Below, piece by piece: positions 48,801 through 63,046 of a stretch of 64,000 bases of DNA. The stretch lies in assembly GCA_013398955.1 (NCBI GenBank), contig VWPU01017707.1:310001-374000 (forward strand), read 5' to 3'. How positions within the stretch are numbered: the first letter of the stretch is position 1; each line of letters begins with the position of its first letter. The notes beneath the pieces are model-generated. The model saw only the letters and a list, made by a program, of their open reading frames with translations. It was not told the DNA's origin and made no database searches. The translations under genes were made by a program, and so were the position numbers. This DNA comes from Callaeas wilsoni (taxonomy: Eukaryota > Chordata > Aves > Passeriformes > Callaeidae).

Positions 48801-49775
48801 TGTGGTTGTTAATGTCTAACAATTGCTCTTGTATCGTGTGTGCAGCTTGGTTGCTTTTTGGCATTTCTGTAATGAAGCCTTGGAATAAGATGCTTCAGTC
48901 TGAAAACGCTCTCCCAACAGCCACTTAACACAGTGTGAGGACTCTGTATTATTATAGGTGCAATTAGTATAGCCTCCTTTTTGGTATTTTCACGTGATCC
49001 CACAAGCTGGTGAAACCATTGATGTAGGAAGGTGGGTAGATAGCACAGTGCTTGAAGAGAGGTCTCATGGTGAGACTGATTCCCAACAGGCAGTAACTGT
49101 TAGACACCAGGTAAGTGCAATTTTTTTGGCTCAGTGAGACTTCAGTGGCACATGAATGCCTGGCATTAGCCACGTTCTTACACTGGCCTTATGCTCTGGA
49201 TCAAAACTCTCTTCCCTGGCACATATAAAAGGCTGCTTAAATGTCATATTTAGTTAGAGCAGAATATTTTGGTAAAGAGAGGAAAGTAAACTCTTGTCTC
49301 TGTAGGAATGGGTGATCAGGAGACATGACTTATTGTCAGTCATTAAAGGAAATTTTCCCTCAGTGCAGTTGCTAGAGGATTTTCTACTGAGGTAAATGCA
49401 AGCAGTACTGCTAACGCAACCACCACTGAGACACCTCAGCTGCCTCTGCTTGTAAGGTTGGATTCAAAGAATGCTGAATAAATGGAAAAACCTTGCTCAG
49501 AAGTCTCAGGCAAACGGTTATAAAATATCAAAATCCACAGCTCAGATTCTAGTCTTTTGTTTGCACTGGAGGAGCACTCAGCAGACAAGTGTGGTCGACA
49601 CAAGTTATATACAAGTGCCAGGTCCTTGAGGACAGTGGAGAAAAGGGTTGCTACTTCACTCTGTGTACAGAATTCATTTAGACCTTCCATTGAAATGGTA
49701 TTTGACCTTCTAAATGCAGAAAAAAATTATGTCTAGGGTGCAGAGTTCACATTAAATCCTAATACAAACTGCCTG
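42848..49775. other. Non-coding stretch, no recognised gene
   Basis: Nearly 7 kb of AT-rich unique sequence. It holds a 17-bp tandem duplication (46681-46714), a locally repetitive AGCAAGCYCACAKTTCAGC-like pair at about 45510-45545, and one open frame after a good splice acceptor (47698-47919; see findings). No mobile element was recognised. Confidence 0.5.
46681..46714. repeat. 17-bp tandem duplication
   Basis: GCCACTAAAATCAGTGT is followed directly by GCCTCTAAAATCAGTGA, two mismatches in 17 bases. Confidence 0.9.
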
Positions 49776-49914
49776 ACAGAGTTCAAGAAACATTTGGACA
49801 ATAGTTTCACGTACCTGGTGTGGGTCTTGGGAATGGTCCTGTGCAGGGCCAGGAGCTGAACTCTGGGATCCTTGTGGATACCTTCCAGCTCAGCTTATTC
49901 CGTGATTCTGTGAA
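49776..49914 (+). mobile_element. Short CR1 LINE 3' end fragment
   Basis: About 140 bp of CR1 3' untranslated region: 'gacagagttcaagaaacatttggacaat', 'cctgtgcagggccaggagctgaactc' and 'ggatccttgtggataccttcca', ending with 'ttattccgtgattctgtga', a diverged copy of the CR1 terminal sequence. It is severely 5'-truncated. Confidence 0.9.
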
Positions 49915-52900
49915 GTTCAGTGATGATCAACACCCATGCTATTGGTCATTGCATCTCTCTGCAGTGCCTTTTAATCAACTTAATTGTATACAAACTGCAG
50001 ACCACACACTGCCCACACTGCATATCACTTACTAATACAGTGAAACAAAGCAGCTGGTACGAGCAGCACAACAGTTTACAGAAAGGAAATGAAAATAATA
50101 AAAGGAAAAGGAACAAGATACTAATTTTCACTGTTCCAATTTTGTCATGAGAAAGAGGCTCTTTATTCTCTAGATAGATGGCAGAGGTTTAATGACCAAA
50201 CATGTGAATACCTTTTTTTAATCATTAAAAAAAACCAAATCAAAATGAACTTTTTCTTTTTTTATGTTGGAGCACCAGTTAGGTTTTGTCAGAGTGAAAT
50301 GTCTCACTATCACACTATATTTTCTTAAATGTATAGTGTCTTATTAACGGTGCCTGCTCTGTATGTCTTGTTTTGTAACTTCTGGCTGTCAGTCATCCAC
50401 GCTGTGCCTGCTCAGCCCTCCCATCCTGCTCACACCAGCCTGTTAAAACACCATTACTTTGCTTTCCTCTTGCTCTTTCAGTAATATTCTTCTTCTCTGG
50501 CTGTGCTAATTCCTTCCTCATTCTCACTGCCTGCAGTGTGATGAGTTCACAGTGCTGGGTTGTTTTAGGAGAGGAATGTTGCAACCTGTAAGCTCGATCC
50601 ATGTTTAACGATAAACACTTTTAAATGGCTCTTCTGCAAAGAGACTTCACTGATTTTGTTACGCTTAGAGACAGAGAGTAGCCCTGGTGTTACAGAGACT
50701 AATAATAATTTGACTAAAGGAAGTTTGCTTCATCTAGCTCCCATTTTATTTATAGATATTGGCAGTTCTTCTACATGGGATGAACACCTTCCTTATGTAA
50801 ATTCAATGGCTGAGGCTTGTGAGCGAGCATAGAAAAGTGATCAATCTATTGTTGAAAGTGACAAGTATCATTCTATAGAACATTATATTAAAAAATGGGG
50901 GACCACTCCTATTCACAAATGCTAGCATGGCCTCTCTATCTGTACAAGAAAAGAGCAGCAATTTTCATTTTGCTTACCTCTCCTTTAAATACAACATATT
51001 GCATGGGACCCATTATTTCCAGTCATTTTCAAGTTTTCTTCCAGTCTTTTCTGTTTCTAATTCTACACCAGACATCCACTGGAACGATATAAGCCATCTG
51101 TAGTTTATAAAACACCTTTAAGCTATTGTTTTAAAGTTTTATACCTTTTAATGTTTTCCTATTTATTTCCTGCTGATATCAACACATATGCTGCCAAAAG
51201 CAATCTTTAGTGGATACTAACATATTCATATTGAACACTTGATCCAGAAATTTTGCAGATAATAGGCAGAGAGAACATCTGTGAGAAGCAGATAATTTTT
51301 AATATTTATGGATAGCTCATTTCCATGTTGTAATCCTTAAGATGGGAACGGGTTTGTAAGGCTCTGTGCAATGCAAGACATTTTTCTATATTCCCATCAT
51401 GGTTAGGTAATGAAGGGAGCAGTGGTTCTGAAGAGGGAACTCCAACAAGTTTATTAATTAATTGCGGAGAAAAGACCTCTACCATTACTTGAATGAAATA
51501 CAGAATAATTGTGCAAAGAGGAACATATTCAACACGTTAATACTCAGGATAATTTTTCAAACTGGACAGTGTAATCTGGAAGCCTGCTCAACAAGCAAAG
51601 TATATAGTAAGAATAATTAACTGTTTTCTGAGCTTCTAAATAGACACAGTTTTAGTTTATAAACTCTAAGGACCAGCAATATGCTCAAAGTATTACCTCA
51701 GCATTAATAATGATTTACAAACTTTGCTTCTTCATTGACAATTAAGTCAGTAGGTTAAGGCCTTTCCTTGTCAATGGCTTGAAATTCTATACTATTATTT
51801 CACTTGATAGAGAAAAATCACCCACCTGAGACAAAAACACTTTCATACTGAATTTTATTCCTACAGCCATGAATGTGAAACTGGATATTCAGAAACCTGG
51901 CTTATGAAGATAGTGAAGACGTGTAAAACTGGAACTAGATTTCCAGTCGTTATTTATTGTCACATTAAGTTTGGGGGGGTTTGTGAACACTGTAAATCAC
52001 AAGTGCCTCACCTACTGTTTTTTCATTCCTGCTTTCAGCAACCAAAAGTACACCAGATGTAAACCTCTTCCTTTTCTCTTATAGGCTTAAAAATTGTTTT
52101 ACCTTTGATACATAAATAATGTTTCACTAATAGGAGTAACACCTTGTCTAGCACATTATCTCTTAACAACAGTGAAGAACGAATGAAAAGCCAAGATAAA
52201 AACTGTATTTTGGAGCAGCTCTCTGTAGGTCTCTATGTTAATCAAACATATTTAATTTAAAACTTAATTTAATTTAATTTAATTTAATCTTGATAAAATT
52301 TACAGTTTTCTGATAAAAGGAAGCATAATCAGACTATCTTGTTTGTCTGTTTACCTTGGCAATTCAGGATGAATTTTTGCCCTTAGGGCATGTCTGTGAT
52401 CTTTTGCAAACCACCTTGACAGAACAGGCCAATGTATCCAAAGATCAAATGGGTCAGTTTTAACACGGATGAAAAGAATTCACACTTGGAACTGGAGTTT
52501 AGATTACTTTTCACCCTTGCCTACCAACTGGAACAAAGAGGTCAATTGTTTTTTCTAAACAGTTTTTTAACAGATTTTTCAGTACAATCAACACATCCAT
52601 GTTTGAAATTGCATATAGGTGAAATTCTCGTAGATGAAAGCAAAACTAGGTGTCTTGTACTCCAGTGCATTCTCTATTTGAAAACAGTGAAAATGTCTTC
52701 ACAAATTCAAGGCTTCTCATTTCCCTTTACTGTGCCCAAGTGTTATATCTTTTTTGAAACAGTGTTCTTTCCAGCTGTTTTTAGCCTGAAAGATGTAATA
52801 AGACATATCGATATCAACAAAGCATAAAAAGCAAAAAACCAAAATCAGTAAGTCATTCACTGAAACAACCATGCTATGTGGTACAAAGTTTACATACCTA

Positions 52901-55900
52901 TATGAAAACTTGTGTGAAGGCTGTGAAATCTAATCTTCACTGAACCATCCTATGGCCAAATATATGTATTGCTCTATATAGAGATACTGATTTTTCTGAA
53001 AATCAAATGGATGGAGTTGCATTTTTTTTTTATTTTAAGAAAAATTTCATTGCTTGTGGAAATGAAGAGGATGAAGTACAAATAGGGAAGAATTCCAGCT
53101 TGTACAAACAGGCTCATTGATCAAATATCTCCTTCAAGTGGCATTTACAAAGGGCTGCAACTTAGAAATATTAAGAATGCAATTAGAACGCAGTGGTGAG
53201 GATCCAAACTGGAATGAACAAAGGCTGAGATGCAGGAGAAAGTTTCTATCATCATTGAAGCTTTGCTTCTCACACTCTTAACAGCTGCCTTGTCACTCAC
53301 ATGAAGTCTGAGTGGATTAGAAGGATTATCAAAGGCAGTATGCCGTCTAATTCTGCTTCAAAGCTAATCAAAGTTGGGTACACATGCAGTTATCCAATGC
53401 CAGCATCAATCAGAGTGTGACTGACACTGACACTCCCTGAACTAACTCCAGGATGTCGTCCTACTGAGCACAGTAATATGCATTTCAAAATTCCCTCCCC
53501 CATGAGACTCACCTGGACAAAAAAACCCTCTAGCAATTCAAATTCAGATATTCAGATCAGTTTTTTAAAATATATGACCAAAGCCAAGTTCAATTTTCAG
53601 CAAGAATGGCACATACTGAAATATGCCACTTTCAACAAACAGTTGAGATTTCCCAGGGACACCATCTTTTCACACACCAACCTAGCTGGATATTGCCTAT
53701 CTTAGGGGATCAAATGAGATTCTGCTCCTGGTGTTATATCTCCAAGTAAACATGTGGTAAACAAAGGGAAAAAAACAAAGGCACCAGACCTTAGACTGAG
53801 ACTTCTGCAGAATACTTGGAGCCTGGTACATGCATATGAATGTGTTTAGAATGTGTTTCAGCTTTGGCTTTATTTCAAGTTTATTCAGAATTTCTTCCGA
53901 ACTTTTAATTCAGCAGCAGTATCAGCAGCTCCTCTCTACTTTTCCCTTTCACAGAGATCTCAAAAGACAGACTGAATCTTTAGAAATATATTCTGACCCC
54001 AGCCCTTAGCAGGAAACAGAAAGGAGTGCATCCATTTAAACAGTGACAATGAAACACGCAATTAACATTAAAAGAAAGAGGCAACAAAACACCTTACATC
54101 AAAGGACAAAATCCTTGTGACATCTAGAGAAAGACCACAATAAAAGTTAAATGCCCACACATTCACAAAAATATCAAAGCCTATGAAATATTGTTTACGA
54201 CTGTGAATAATATGAGGAAAATCAAGTAAATCAGAAATATTTTTAACAAATACTGAAGTCAATCAACATGTGGCTGACATCAAAGATTCAGGCACCAGGA
54301 AAAACTACCTGAACTAAAAACTGAAATGCAAACCCAAAATCATTGACAATTGCCAGAATATATCAAACAAGAAATCCACTGACAAATGTGGAGCTAAAAT
54401 GTATTAAACTAAGCAGATTTCTAAAGTGTCTACAAATGTCAGCTGCTTAGTGCTGGTGCATTTGTCACTAGTACAGCTGTCTTGGCAATGAAAATTATAT
54501 TTTTTCCTTCATTATAGAATTTAAAGGTATTACTGGAGAAGTTTCCCTAGATAAATGCTTGCCCCTGTTTGTGTCCTCAATATGTATTTAGGAATCATCC
54601 AAGATAATGATCCCGTTGGTGCAGCGTCGTCACATAACAAATGTGATCCAAAAGTCATACATGAGGTAAAATCAGCAAAGCTTTATTTCCTTTGTAGGCA
54701 AAGTACTGGAACTGGCTCTTGTAAGATGTCAACAAAAATATAGTTCACAAGGCAGGTAGAAATCCTAGAAAGAACTTTAAAAGGAGTTACCAAAATGAAC
54801 CTGGCACTAGAAAATAAATTTTGCTATGCAAGACCAAGTTTGATGTATTCGATTGGTTAAAAAAAAAATAAATTAAGGCAATAGGATTACTTTTTATATG
54901 TAGTTACAGAAGGAGAAGATTTCCAGTAATCGAGAGCTATCTATCTTTAATGATCAAGATGTAACAAAATCTGAAGATTAGAGGCTGAAGCTGGACTTTT
55001 ATTTTTTGTTTTGCCTTCCTCAGCGCCATTATCAAGATTATTTTCTGGGCTCATCCAGGCATATTTCAGCTAATTAATTTCCTACCATTGCAAGGGCATT
55101 AGGGATTAGTTCCAGTCTTTGCCTATAGCATAGTTAAACCTCATGAGGTCTAAAATTCTTTGTTCTAATGAACACCTTTAAGTCTAGAATAAAGCCTTGG
55201 TAAAACTTAATGACCTGGTATAGATGATCTGAGGATTCCTTCTGGCTTCAAACACCAGGAAACTTTGCAATCATTTCAGAAATCATATTTATTAACCTAT
55301 GCTGTGCTTGATATATAAGCCACCTAGCATAGGTGATCAAAGAGAGATGTCCCCCTTGAGCCAAGAGAATATTTTAGAGAAGAGAATAAGAAATAAGTGG
55401 TAGTTAACTGAAAGCACTCCCTAAATCCCTGTATGGTGAAGCACTCCATTAAAATGTTACTTTGAATCCCTAACAAGCTTCAATCAAGGCAGACTGTATT
55501 CTTAGCCCCCAGTCCTGTAAGCACCTAATCCTACAGGAGTTCCACATGGGTGCTCCTGTCTTTGGCCTGAAGTGTGAAAGATCTCATTATTAGTGCTGGG
55601 GCTACCAGCAGAGAAGCCAAGTCTGTTCTCACTCCTGAAACACAACTTGGGAGCTGAGGGAACGCGCTCTGTTACACACAGGTTAGTACTCCTCTCCAGA
55701 AAGGAAGTAATGAGCTTTTCTTTTACTATTTGTAAATGAAAACTAAGTGTTCTTAGAAAAGAAATGGACTTTGTATTCCAGAAAAAAGGAATGGATATCT
55801 GGGTCAGAGGGAAGACATGGCATGAGAAAGAATGGGGTCTCAGAAAATGCATCTGAAAAATTCTGGGGTCAATCTACTGTATTTACTCTCCACATTTGCA

Positions 55901-57512
55901 AGGAGCACCAGAGTTTTATCCAGTAAATTGCATTCAACATTTGTGCTTGACTAAGGTTTATGCAAACTTAGATTTACAGAACTTTAATTTTTATGGATAA
56001 CCAATCTAAAACCACCAGTATTTGCCTGGTGTGAATTTAAGTAGGCTCAAGATGAAGATAACTGGTTATTTGCAATACTGGTTTCTCCTCTGTATTAACC
56101 TAGATGTTTATAAACTTAAAGAAAGTTGTATTAATTCTTTGTGCTGAATACAGTCTCTCAAAGAATTTTTCATTGAGACAGCACCCTTATATTGAATACT
56201 AAATGTTCATGATTAGCAATATTTAAATAGACTACTTACTGATGATAAGTGGCTATATAACAGACATATCAATGTGATGGGTTCAAAATCTCATTTAATG
56301 TATTTTGGGTACTCAGTTGGTTGTTAACTGATACTGTACCATGTGACTGTTTGAAATACCTGTTCTAAGGTTTGTGAGCTGGTGAAAAGCATACAAAATA
56401 CAACAACTGTGTTTTAAATACATAACCCCCAAGACGTTACTGCATGTAGTTACTTAATGTTAAAACCTATGAAATAAATTACCTACTTCGATTTTCACAG
56501 GTGTTAAATAGATACAATTTTATTATTTGCCATGCAATCAAGACAGAATAAATATCTTAATAAGACTCAATTAAAATCATCAGATATTTATGATACTCAT
56601 TGTAAAGGTTCATAAAAAATAACCTGCCACTATTTATAGCTCTCCTCAGATGACAATGTTTCTGAAACAGACTGAACCATCACTGTCACTAGCAACAATC
56701 TAAGAACAGGATTATTTAATTTGCTAGAAAGTAAAGGACAAAAGTGAAGCCTAATAGATGGTCAAGGAATCAATTATTAGTTGGGTAACCAAGTGAACAA
56801 GTTCTGTGGAAAGCAAAACACTGTTACCTTCCCCCAGCAACAAGAAATTCCCCCCTAATACATACTAACCCATCTTATTATCAGCTATTCAAACAAACAT
56901 GCACGTGTAATGACCTCCATTGATGAAAATTATTACAGCACTATAGAGGGGCATTTGCAGAATACAATTTTTGTGATCTTTTGTCTTTGTAGTATTGATT
57001 AAATGAAGATGATAGCCTCTTAGTATGAAGTGTACCTGTGCTTTTCAGTCCTCGTTTCAAAGACTTGTATTATATAAATTATAATTGGGAGGTAACTGAG
57101 AACCACGGTTTCTTATGAAACTGTCAGTTCCGAGAGAAATTCAAACTTCAAAAATTCCTTTCTTCTGTGTTTATTGTATATGTGGATCAAAAAAAGAACT
57201 GTCTGGGAACAAGTAGTCTTTGAGTAAGTCAGCATGAATTCTCTTTTACACACAAGCCACCCATCCAACATTAGAAACCTATGAAAAGATTAATAGAAGA
57301 ATATTAGACCTTTATATCAAGCAGTTTTTCTGAAGAGAATCTAAGTTTTAAAAATAGATATTGAGATAAATATGCTGAGAAGAGAAAAATAGCCCATGTA
57401 AGAAATGTCTGTGCAATCCAGGAAAGTACTTCTTTTCTGTTTTTTTTAATTTCATAAAGTTATCTTTCCACAATATCCACAGCAACAGTAACTGATTGAA
57501 GAGCATTTACAT
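49915..57512. other. Non-coding stretch, no recognised gene
   Basis: 7.6 kb of unique AT-rich DNA. The longest open frame is 52432-52827 (plus, 131 codons); it has no recognisable domain, and its Phe/Leu/Ser content follows base composition. The 116-codon frame at 55502-55852 (minus) is similar. The (TTAAT)n tract at 52264-52288 is the only clear repeat. Confidence 0.55.
52264..52288. repeat. (TTAAT)5 microsatellite
   Basis: Five copies of TTAAT in a row, preceded by related ATTTAATTTAA sequence from about 52251. Confidence 0.95.
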
Positions 57513-57656
57513 TATCATAGAACATCCCAGGTTGGAAGGGACCAACAAGAATCATTGATTCCAACTCCCAGTCCTGCACAGGACATCCCCAAGAGTCACA
57601 CCATGTGCCTCAGAGCATTGTCCAAGCACTTCTTGAACTCTGGCAAGCTTGGTGCC
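57513..57656 (-). mobile_element. Short CR1 LINE 3' end fragment, minus strand
   Basis: The plus strand begins ATCATAGAACATCCCAGGTTG and continues 'gaagggaccaacaagaatcat', then 'ccaactcccagtcctgcacaggacatccccaagagtcac' and 'ttgtccaagcacttcttgaactctggcaag'. These are the reverse complement of the CR1 3' untranslated region, matching the same subregion as the plus-strand fragment at 49776-49914. About 144 bp remain. Confidence 0.95.
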
Positions 57657-57785
57657 TAACTGATAAATGCCTGAGCATCTCCAAATGCATGATTAGCGTA
57701 AAAAAACCCCCTCGCTGGCAAGAAAATATTACCACAATTGCACAGAGAATGGATATTACTGGTTAATTATCACCAACAGAAAGGC

Positions 57786-57818
57786 TTTATTTATGTATTT
57801 GTTTGTTTGTTTATTTAT
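57786..57818. repeat. Imperfect TTTA/GTTT tetranucleotide repeat
   Basis: TTTATTTATGTATTTGTTTG followed by TTTGTTTATTTAT: an interrupted tetranucleotide tract, 130 bp after the CR1 fragment. Confidence 0.85.
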
Positions 57819-58360
57819 CCTCTTACGAGTGAAGAGCAGCTGTTCTGAGTCGTGAGTGCTGGAGTGTAAGCAGTGCATGGCTATCTGCTGTTAGTAAGAC
57901 CTGGTGCTGCTGCTGTGACTTGTTGACACCAAGTGAGAGATAAGGTGAGTTAGCTGTGGCATGAATGCATGTCTCAGGGCTGGTACTTCCAAACTTTCAT
58001 TACCAAACGGCTATTTTGAGGGCTCGGAAAAGGAGAAAGGTATGGCATTGCCTTACAGGAATTCATACCAGCACAAACCTTCCCTTTCAGTGACTGTATT
58101 TCTCAAATCCTTTATGAATTTGTGCACACACAGTTACTTAAGAGAAGGACAGAGACAAGGAATCAAGGTCATTATGAGATGCAATGCGGTCAAAAGTAAT
58201 CTGTAATTCTCTCCCTGTCTGCTCTGCTGCAGAATGGCAGAGAATAGCTGCAGGTACACTTACTTAGATTCACTGAAAGAGGGAGTGGCGGACTGCTGAG
58301 ATCACAAAAGGGATTTTTTTTTAAACACAGCATCTACTGAATAACTCCTCAGATACAGTC

Positions 58361-58402
58361 CCTCACCTTTTCAGATTTTTCCCCTCACCTTTTCACATTT
58401 TC
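58361..58402. repeat. Two-copy tandem repeat, period 22 bp
   Basis: CCTCACCTTTTCAGATTTTT (58361) is repeated 22 bp later as CCTCACCTTTTCACATTTTC (58383), with CCCC-type spacer bases between them. Confidence 0.9.
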
Positions 58403-61232
58403 TGCAAGTGCCCTGCTTCCCAGCTGATGTTGGAGGAGCACAGAGAAGAGTGTGGCCTTTATTTTATGACGTGCAACCAATGAACTTGCAGCATTTCTTT
58501 CAGAGATGAATTCTGTTTTTACAACTTCCACCTTAGTAGTGAAATTGCAAAGTGATAAAGGGAAGTCTCCATACAGATATATCTAAACTGAGGTGGAAAA
58601 TGAAATTCATGCAGGACACACCACTCTGTTAACTGAAGTCAGCAGCTGACTGTGAATGATCCCGGGTACACGGCAAAGCTGTTCTGGAGCTGCACCGTTA
58701 TACAGGGCCTGAAACACCATGATACTCCTGTTCCTGCGTGAAATCCCAGTGCAAAATGAAAACTGCTTGAGTCAATGGATAACAAAATATGCAGTTAGCT
58801 CATTCTTCTCCCAAATGATGTCCAGAAACTGGGAGTTTCTTCTATCCAGCATGAATTACAATCCGAAGTAAAATAGATGCAATTTTTAACCTGACAACAG
58901 AATATTAGGGCTTGGTTTTAGGAATCTTTTTGAAAGGAAAGTATCTGTGATAAGAACTGTTGATAAAACATCCCTACTTGGATATTGTCACATCTATAAC
59001 TTATGGTTAGCAAGGACCTCTTGATTTTACTGAATAAGAATACAAACATCCTTAACATGTCATTTTTCCTTAAGTTGGGAGAGTGCAAGTAATCCACACA
59101 TGGTAGGACTAAACATTTTTGCTCGGTCTATGAAATTTTAGGATATGGCGGTTCCTATTTTGAAATTCAATGAAACGAAATAACTATTTTAGGTTTTGAT
59201 GCAGACATTTCTTAAATGTCCTCTCTTCCAGAACTAAAATAGCATTTTACATGCATGAGGAATAGCAAACCTAGTCAAATATGTACATCAGACCTAAAGG
59301 GTGGCGATATTTCCAATATTTAATTTTGTTTTGATGTCCTCTTCCCCCATCTCATTTTTCATTTGCAGTTCATGAGAATTTTATTTTGCTACTGCAGTTT
59401 TTTAATGACTTAGTGTTCTATTGCTCTTTCCTCAAAAGCCTAAAATGCAAAAGATTTATAGATCAGGATTTTTTAATTGGTTCTACTATTTTCCCCAAGA
59501 AAGGAGGGATGATGTCTGGCATTTTTCATTTGGACGCAGTGCACTTTTATTGAAAGTTAAAGATAATGGCTTTGGCAGTTCCTTTTTAATCCAATCTACT
59601 GCTTCATGTCCTCAAAAAGAAAATTGGAGAACATGGCCACAGTTGGCATTTTGTGATAGAGTCCATTTTTCTTCTACTGAGGATGCAAATAGTGGCTGAC
59701 ATTTCTCAATTAGGTCCTCTTTTTTCCTATTGATAATGAATTCTTTTATGTGGCTTTCTCTTTAAGCTGCTCTATACCATGGACTGCTCAATACGGTGAG
59801 TCTGACAAGTAACTAAGCTGATAATGTGAATAGCTGTTTGTTATAATTTCATAGGATTTCCTGTAATTGCAAATGACACTATCCTTTGTTCTAATACGTA
59901 TAGTTGGGAAATTCGGATTTATTTGTGTAACACTCAATAAAATCATTCCTTTACTGTAACATAGACAATTATAATAATAGACTTTTCCCCTACTGTTTAG
60001 CAACCAATTTTACAGACAATTAAATTACACTAATGAATAGATTAATCAACTTTAATGTGAATCAATATACTTGTTTTCACTATATTTTATTTAACAGCAA
60101 AATATGTCAACTTCACACATACATGTAGTAAAATATCTACTAGCCATTTATATCAATGTCTATTATTCAATTAACCCACTTTTTATGGATAATCAATCTG
60201 CATTAATTTGGCTTGGGTGTTCACTAATCAGATTAGGGATGTGCACATGCACAAATCAATTGTCTTTTAAAAGGCATACTAGGGGAACCAAACTGCACTG
60301 GCTATGCTGATTGTCTTTCCATTAGAAATAAGAACAATAAAAAAGTTACTGAAATGCTGAAATTTGAAAATTCTGACAATTTCCTTTCGTTTCCTGCACC
60401 ATCTCTTAGATATATTTATGTAACTTTCCTAATATATGTGTTACAAATAGACTTGTAAGGAAGTTTGCTCTGAGGCCTATTTTGATAAAACCTAAAAGCA
60501 TGAGCATCCTTTTTGAATTCACTTTAAAGCCTAGAAGTTCTGATTTCACCCAGCAGCAATATTGAGGATTTTTTATTGGCATGTTCATTGATTCAAAAAG
60601 TTTTCAAAGAACTAAAATCATCTTATTGTGGCCATGCAACCAAATGATCTGCCTTATAAAACAGTTTGATGTCTTTGGTCTGAGGACCTATCATGCTAAT
60701 AAATGAGGAAGAGGCCCAAGATTCTTTAGACAGAATGGCTGTGCTATGGATTCAGAACAATTTGGCTGTCAGCCCCTAGTAATGCTCCCTTCCATCTTTG
60801 CTTTACCATAACTCCCCTCATCAGTGCCACCTTCACCGAAGCACGAGGTTGCCTTAAGCTCTTGTGCTGTCCCTGCACATTCATTCACGCGACGAAACGA
60901 CTGAGCCACTTCCAAATGCCACGCAGTCGAGCACAGCTAGCATGGCTTTTAACAATCTTACACCTCTCAGGGTCAGATTGAAACATAATCTATCAGCCTT
61001 TGAAAATCATCTGGGTTTGTGGTCAGTAGCCAACATTACATCATATTTAGACTATAACAGGAAGTTGCTATGAGTAGTTTACTTGGAACTCACCGTAACC
61101 AAAACAGCTTTAGTGAGTTCTCTGACCAGTATGAGATTTGCCTAAGCAAGGACTAATCAAACTAAAAAAAGCATCCAGGCTTATGCAAATAATTGTCTGA
61201 TTAAGAACCAGATTCTCCAGCAGATGACCAGG

Positions 61233-61270
61233 AAAAAAAAAAAAGAAAAAAAAAGGAAAAAAAAAAAGAA
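61233..61270 (+). repeat. A-rich simple tract
   Basis: A runs of 8-12 interrupted by single or double G. No LINE or SINE body was seen immediately 5' of it, so it is not an obvious retroposon tail. Confidence 0.85.
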
Positions 61271-63046
61271 ATTAAGTTCATTAAAAAAAAATAAATGTCA
61301 GTTATAAGATAGTTAACTTTGGGTACATGTAAGCAGAAAGTATTTTGAAGCTTATGTGTACTCTCTGCAGTGTGAACACATTTTGGAGTAGCATCTTTTT
61401 CAGAAGACAAGGTGAAGGATAACCCTCAAGGGCAGAGTTGCAAGCTCTTTTAAGACAAAATAGAAATGCCAATCAAAGTGCAGATGGTTTTTCTCCTGAG
61501 AGGTGATTATTTTTTCATAGATCCTTTCCTAGAAGGATGGCTTAAATACATCAACTAAACTTCATAGTAGCGTTGTAATAGTAGAAACTTAAAGGAAATA
61601 TATCTCAGGCACAGCTCTTCTCAGGCACTTAAAAAATACATTTTCACTCCTGAATAAAAAAAAACCCCAAAACCTAAATAAACCCACAAACAACAACAAA
61701 AACTAAACAAGACCAAACACGGCACCTTTTTTCTTTCTCTGTGCACTAGCAAAACTTTACATATCTGATGAACCTTAACTTATTGTTGTATCTCCACTCT
61801 AACATATATTTTCCGAGGCAGGTCTTCTTTTTAAGCCATGTAAAAATGTTTAACTACTTAATGTTTAGTTGCAGAAATGACAGCCTAAAAAAAAAATAAA
61901 GGAGTTGTACAGAAGCACAGATCTCACATATATCAATTTCAGCTACGGACTAGTGTTATTTAACTGCCAGATAGGAATGATATTCCATTTATATTGAATT
62001 AGTTTTGATTATTTGATTATTTGCCTATTAGATTTGAAAGTTCTGCTGCTTAAAGTATGATTTTTTAAGAAAAACATTGGTAAAAATTACTTGGAAAAGA
62101 TTTATATACATCAGTTTACGTTGATATCAAGATCCGCATATTATCACAATGTAACTAATTAGACTTCAGCAAATGACTTTGTTTACAATAAAGACTAAAC
62201 TCCACTTGTTATGGATTAGTTGAGCTAGAGAAGTTAAAAAGAGTAGGGTTGATTTTTCTCACTACTGACAGAATTTTGAATAAAAAGAAGTATTTCTTTA
62301 ATAATGACACTTAATTCTTACAGAAAAGGGAAAAAAAATACACCAAGAAAACTCCAAAGACTGTGTTATGTTTTGGACAGATAAAGAAAATTTAATTCCT
62401 CCTCAGGTTTGAAAGTTATGGTTAAACTAAGCATGTCTAAAACTTTAGATGGTATTGTTATAGAGTCACTGTGGTGAATAGCAATTTTACTGTGGTAAGA
62501 ATTATCTATAATTTCTTACTTTTTGTGATCATAAGATTAGTTGCAACCTGTGTAGATTTATAAAGAATATCTCCACAGATTGAATCTATATAGGTCACAA
62601 TATAATAAAACCCAAAAATGTTTACCCCATCTTGAAGAAATATGCCTCAAGAAAAAGCTCTTGACAAAATTGCTCCTAGCAGGTACTTCTTTAAAATAAA
62701 ACTTCAGCTACTACTGCCTTTATAGGTGAGGGAAGCTTTTATAATCACACGAAAAAAGCAAGATAGGCCACAGGTTGTCTAACCTGTTATATTAATTCCA
62801 AAAGATCCCTGCAGATCTTGCAGACACATACTGGGGCCAGAGTTTTAAAGATATACAGGTACTGTATACCCTGAGGAACATGACGTAGGAATACTTATGC
62901 TTTATGTCACTTCCCCGCTAATCAGACCCACAGGAGGCTCAAAAATTATGTGAAGAGGGAAAATATCTCTAAACAGACTTTAAAAGCTAGAAAGCCAAAC
63001 TAATCTCAAACCCTGTAAGATATCTGACTCTGCTCATCAAGAGCAT

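Larger units (their letters stand above)
57819..63046. other. Non-coding stretch, no recognised gene
   Basis: 5.2 kb of unique AT-rich sequence. Open frames at 57961-58206, 59421-59699 and 60864-61073 (plus) are 69-92 codons without known motifs; two of them begin at TTG or GTG, not ATG. A two-copy 22-bp repeat (58361-58402) and an A-rich tract (61233-61270) are listed separately. Confidence 0.55.

Noticed and set aside
52432..52827. 131-codon open frame as a gene
   Set aside because: A rough estimate for random AT-rich sequence of this size gives one or two frames this long; no motif, splice context or composition supports it.
60864..61073. 69-codon open frame with a moderately protein-like sequence
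   Set aside because: It begins at GTG, has no clear acceptor at its start, and no family was recognised; too weak to call.
61233..61270. Poly(A) tail of a processed pseudogene or SINE
   Set aside because: No body of a retroposed gene or SINE and no target-site duplication was seen next to it.
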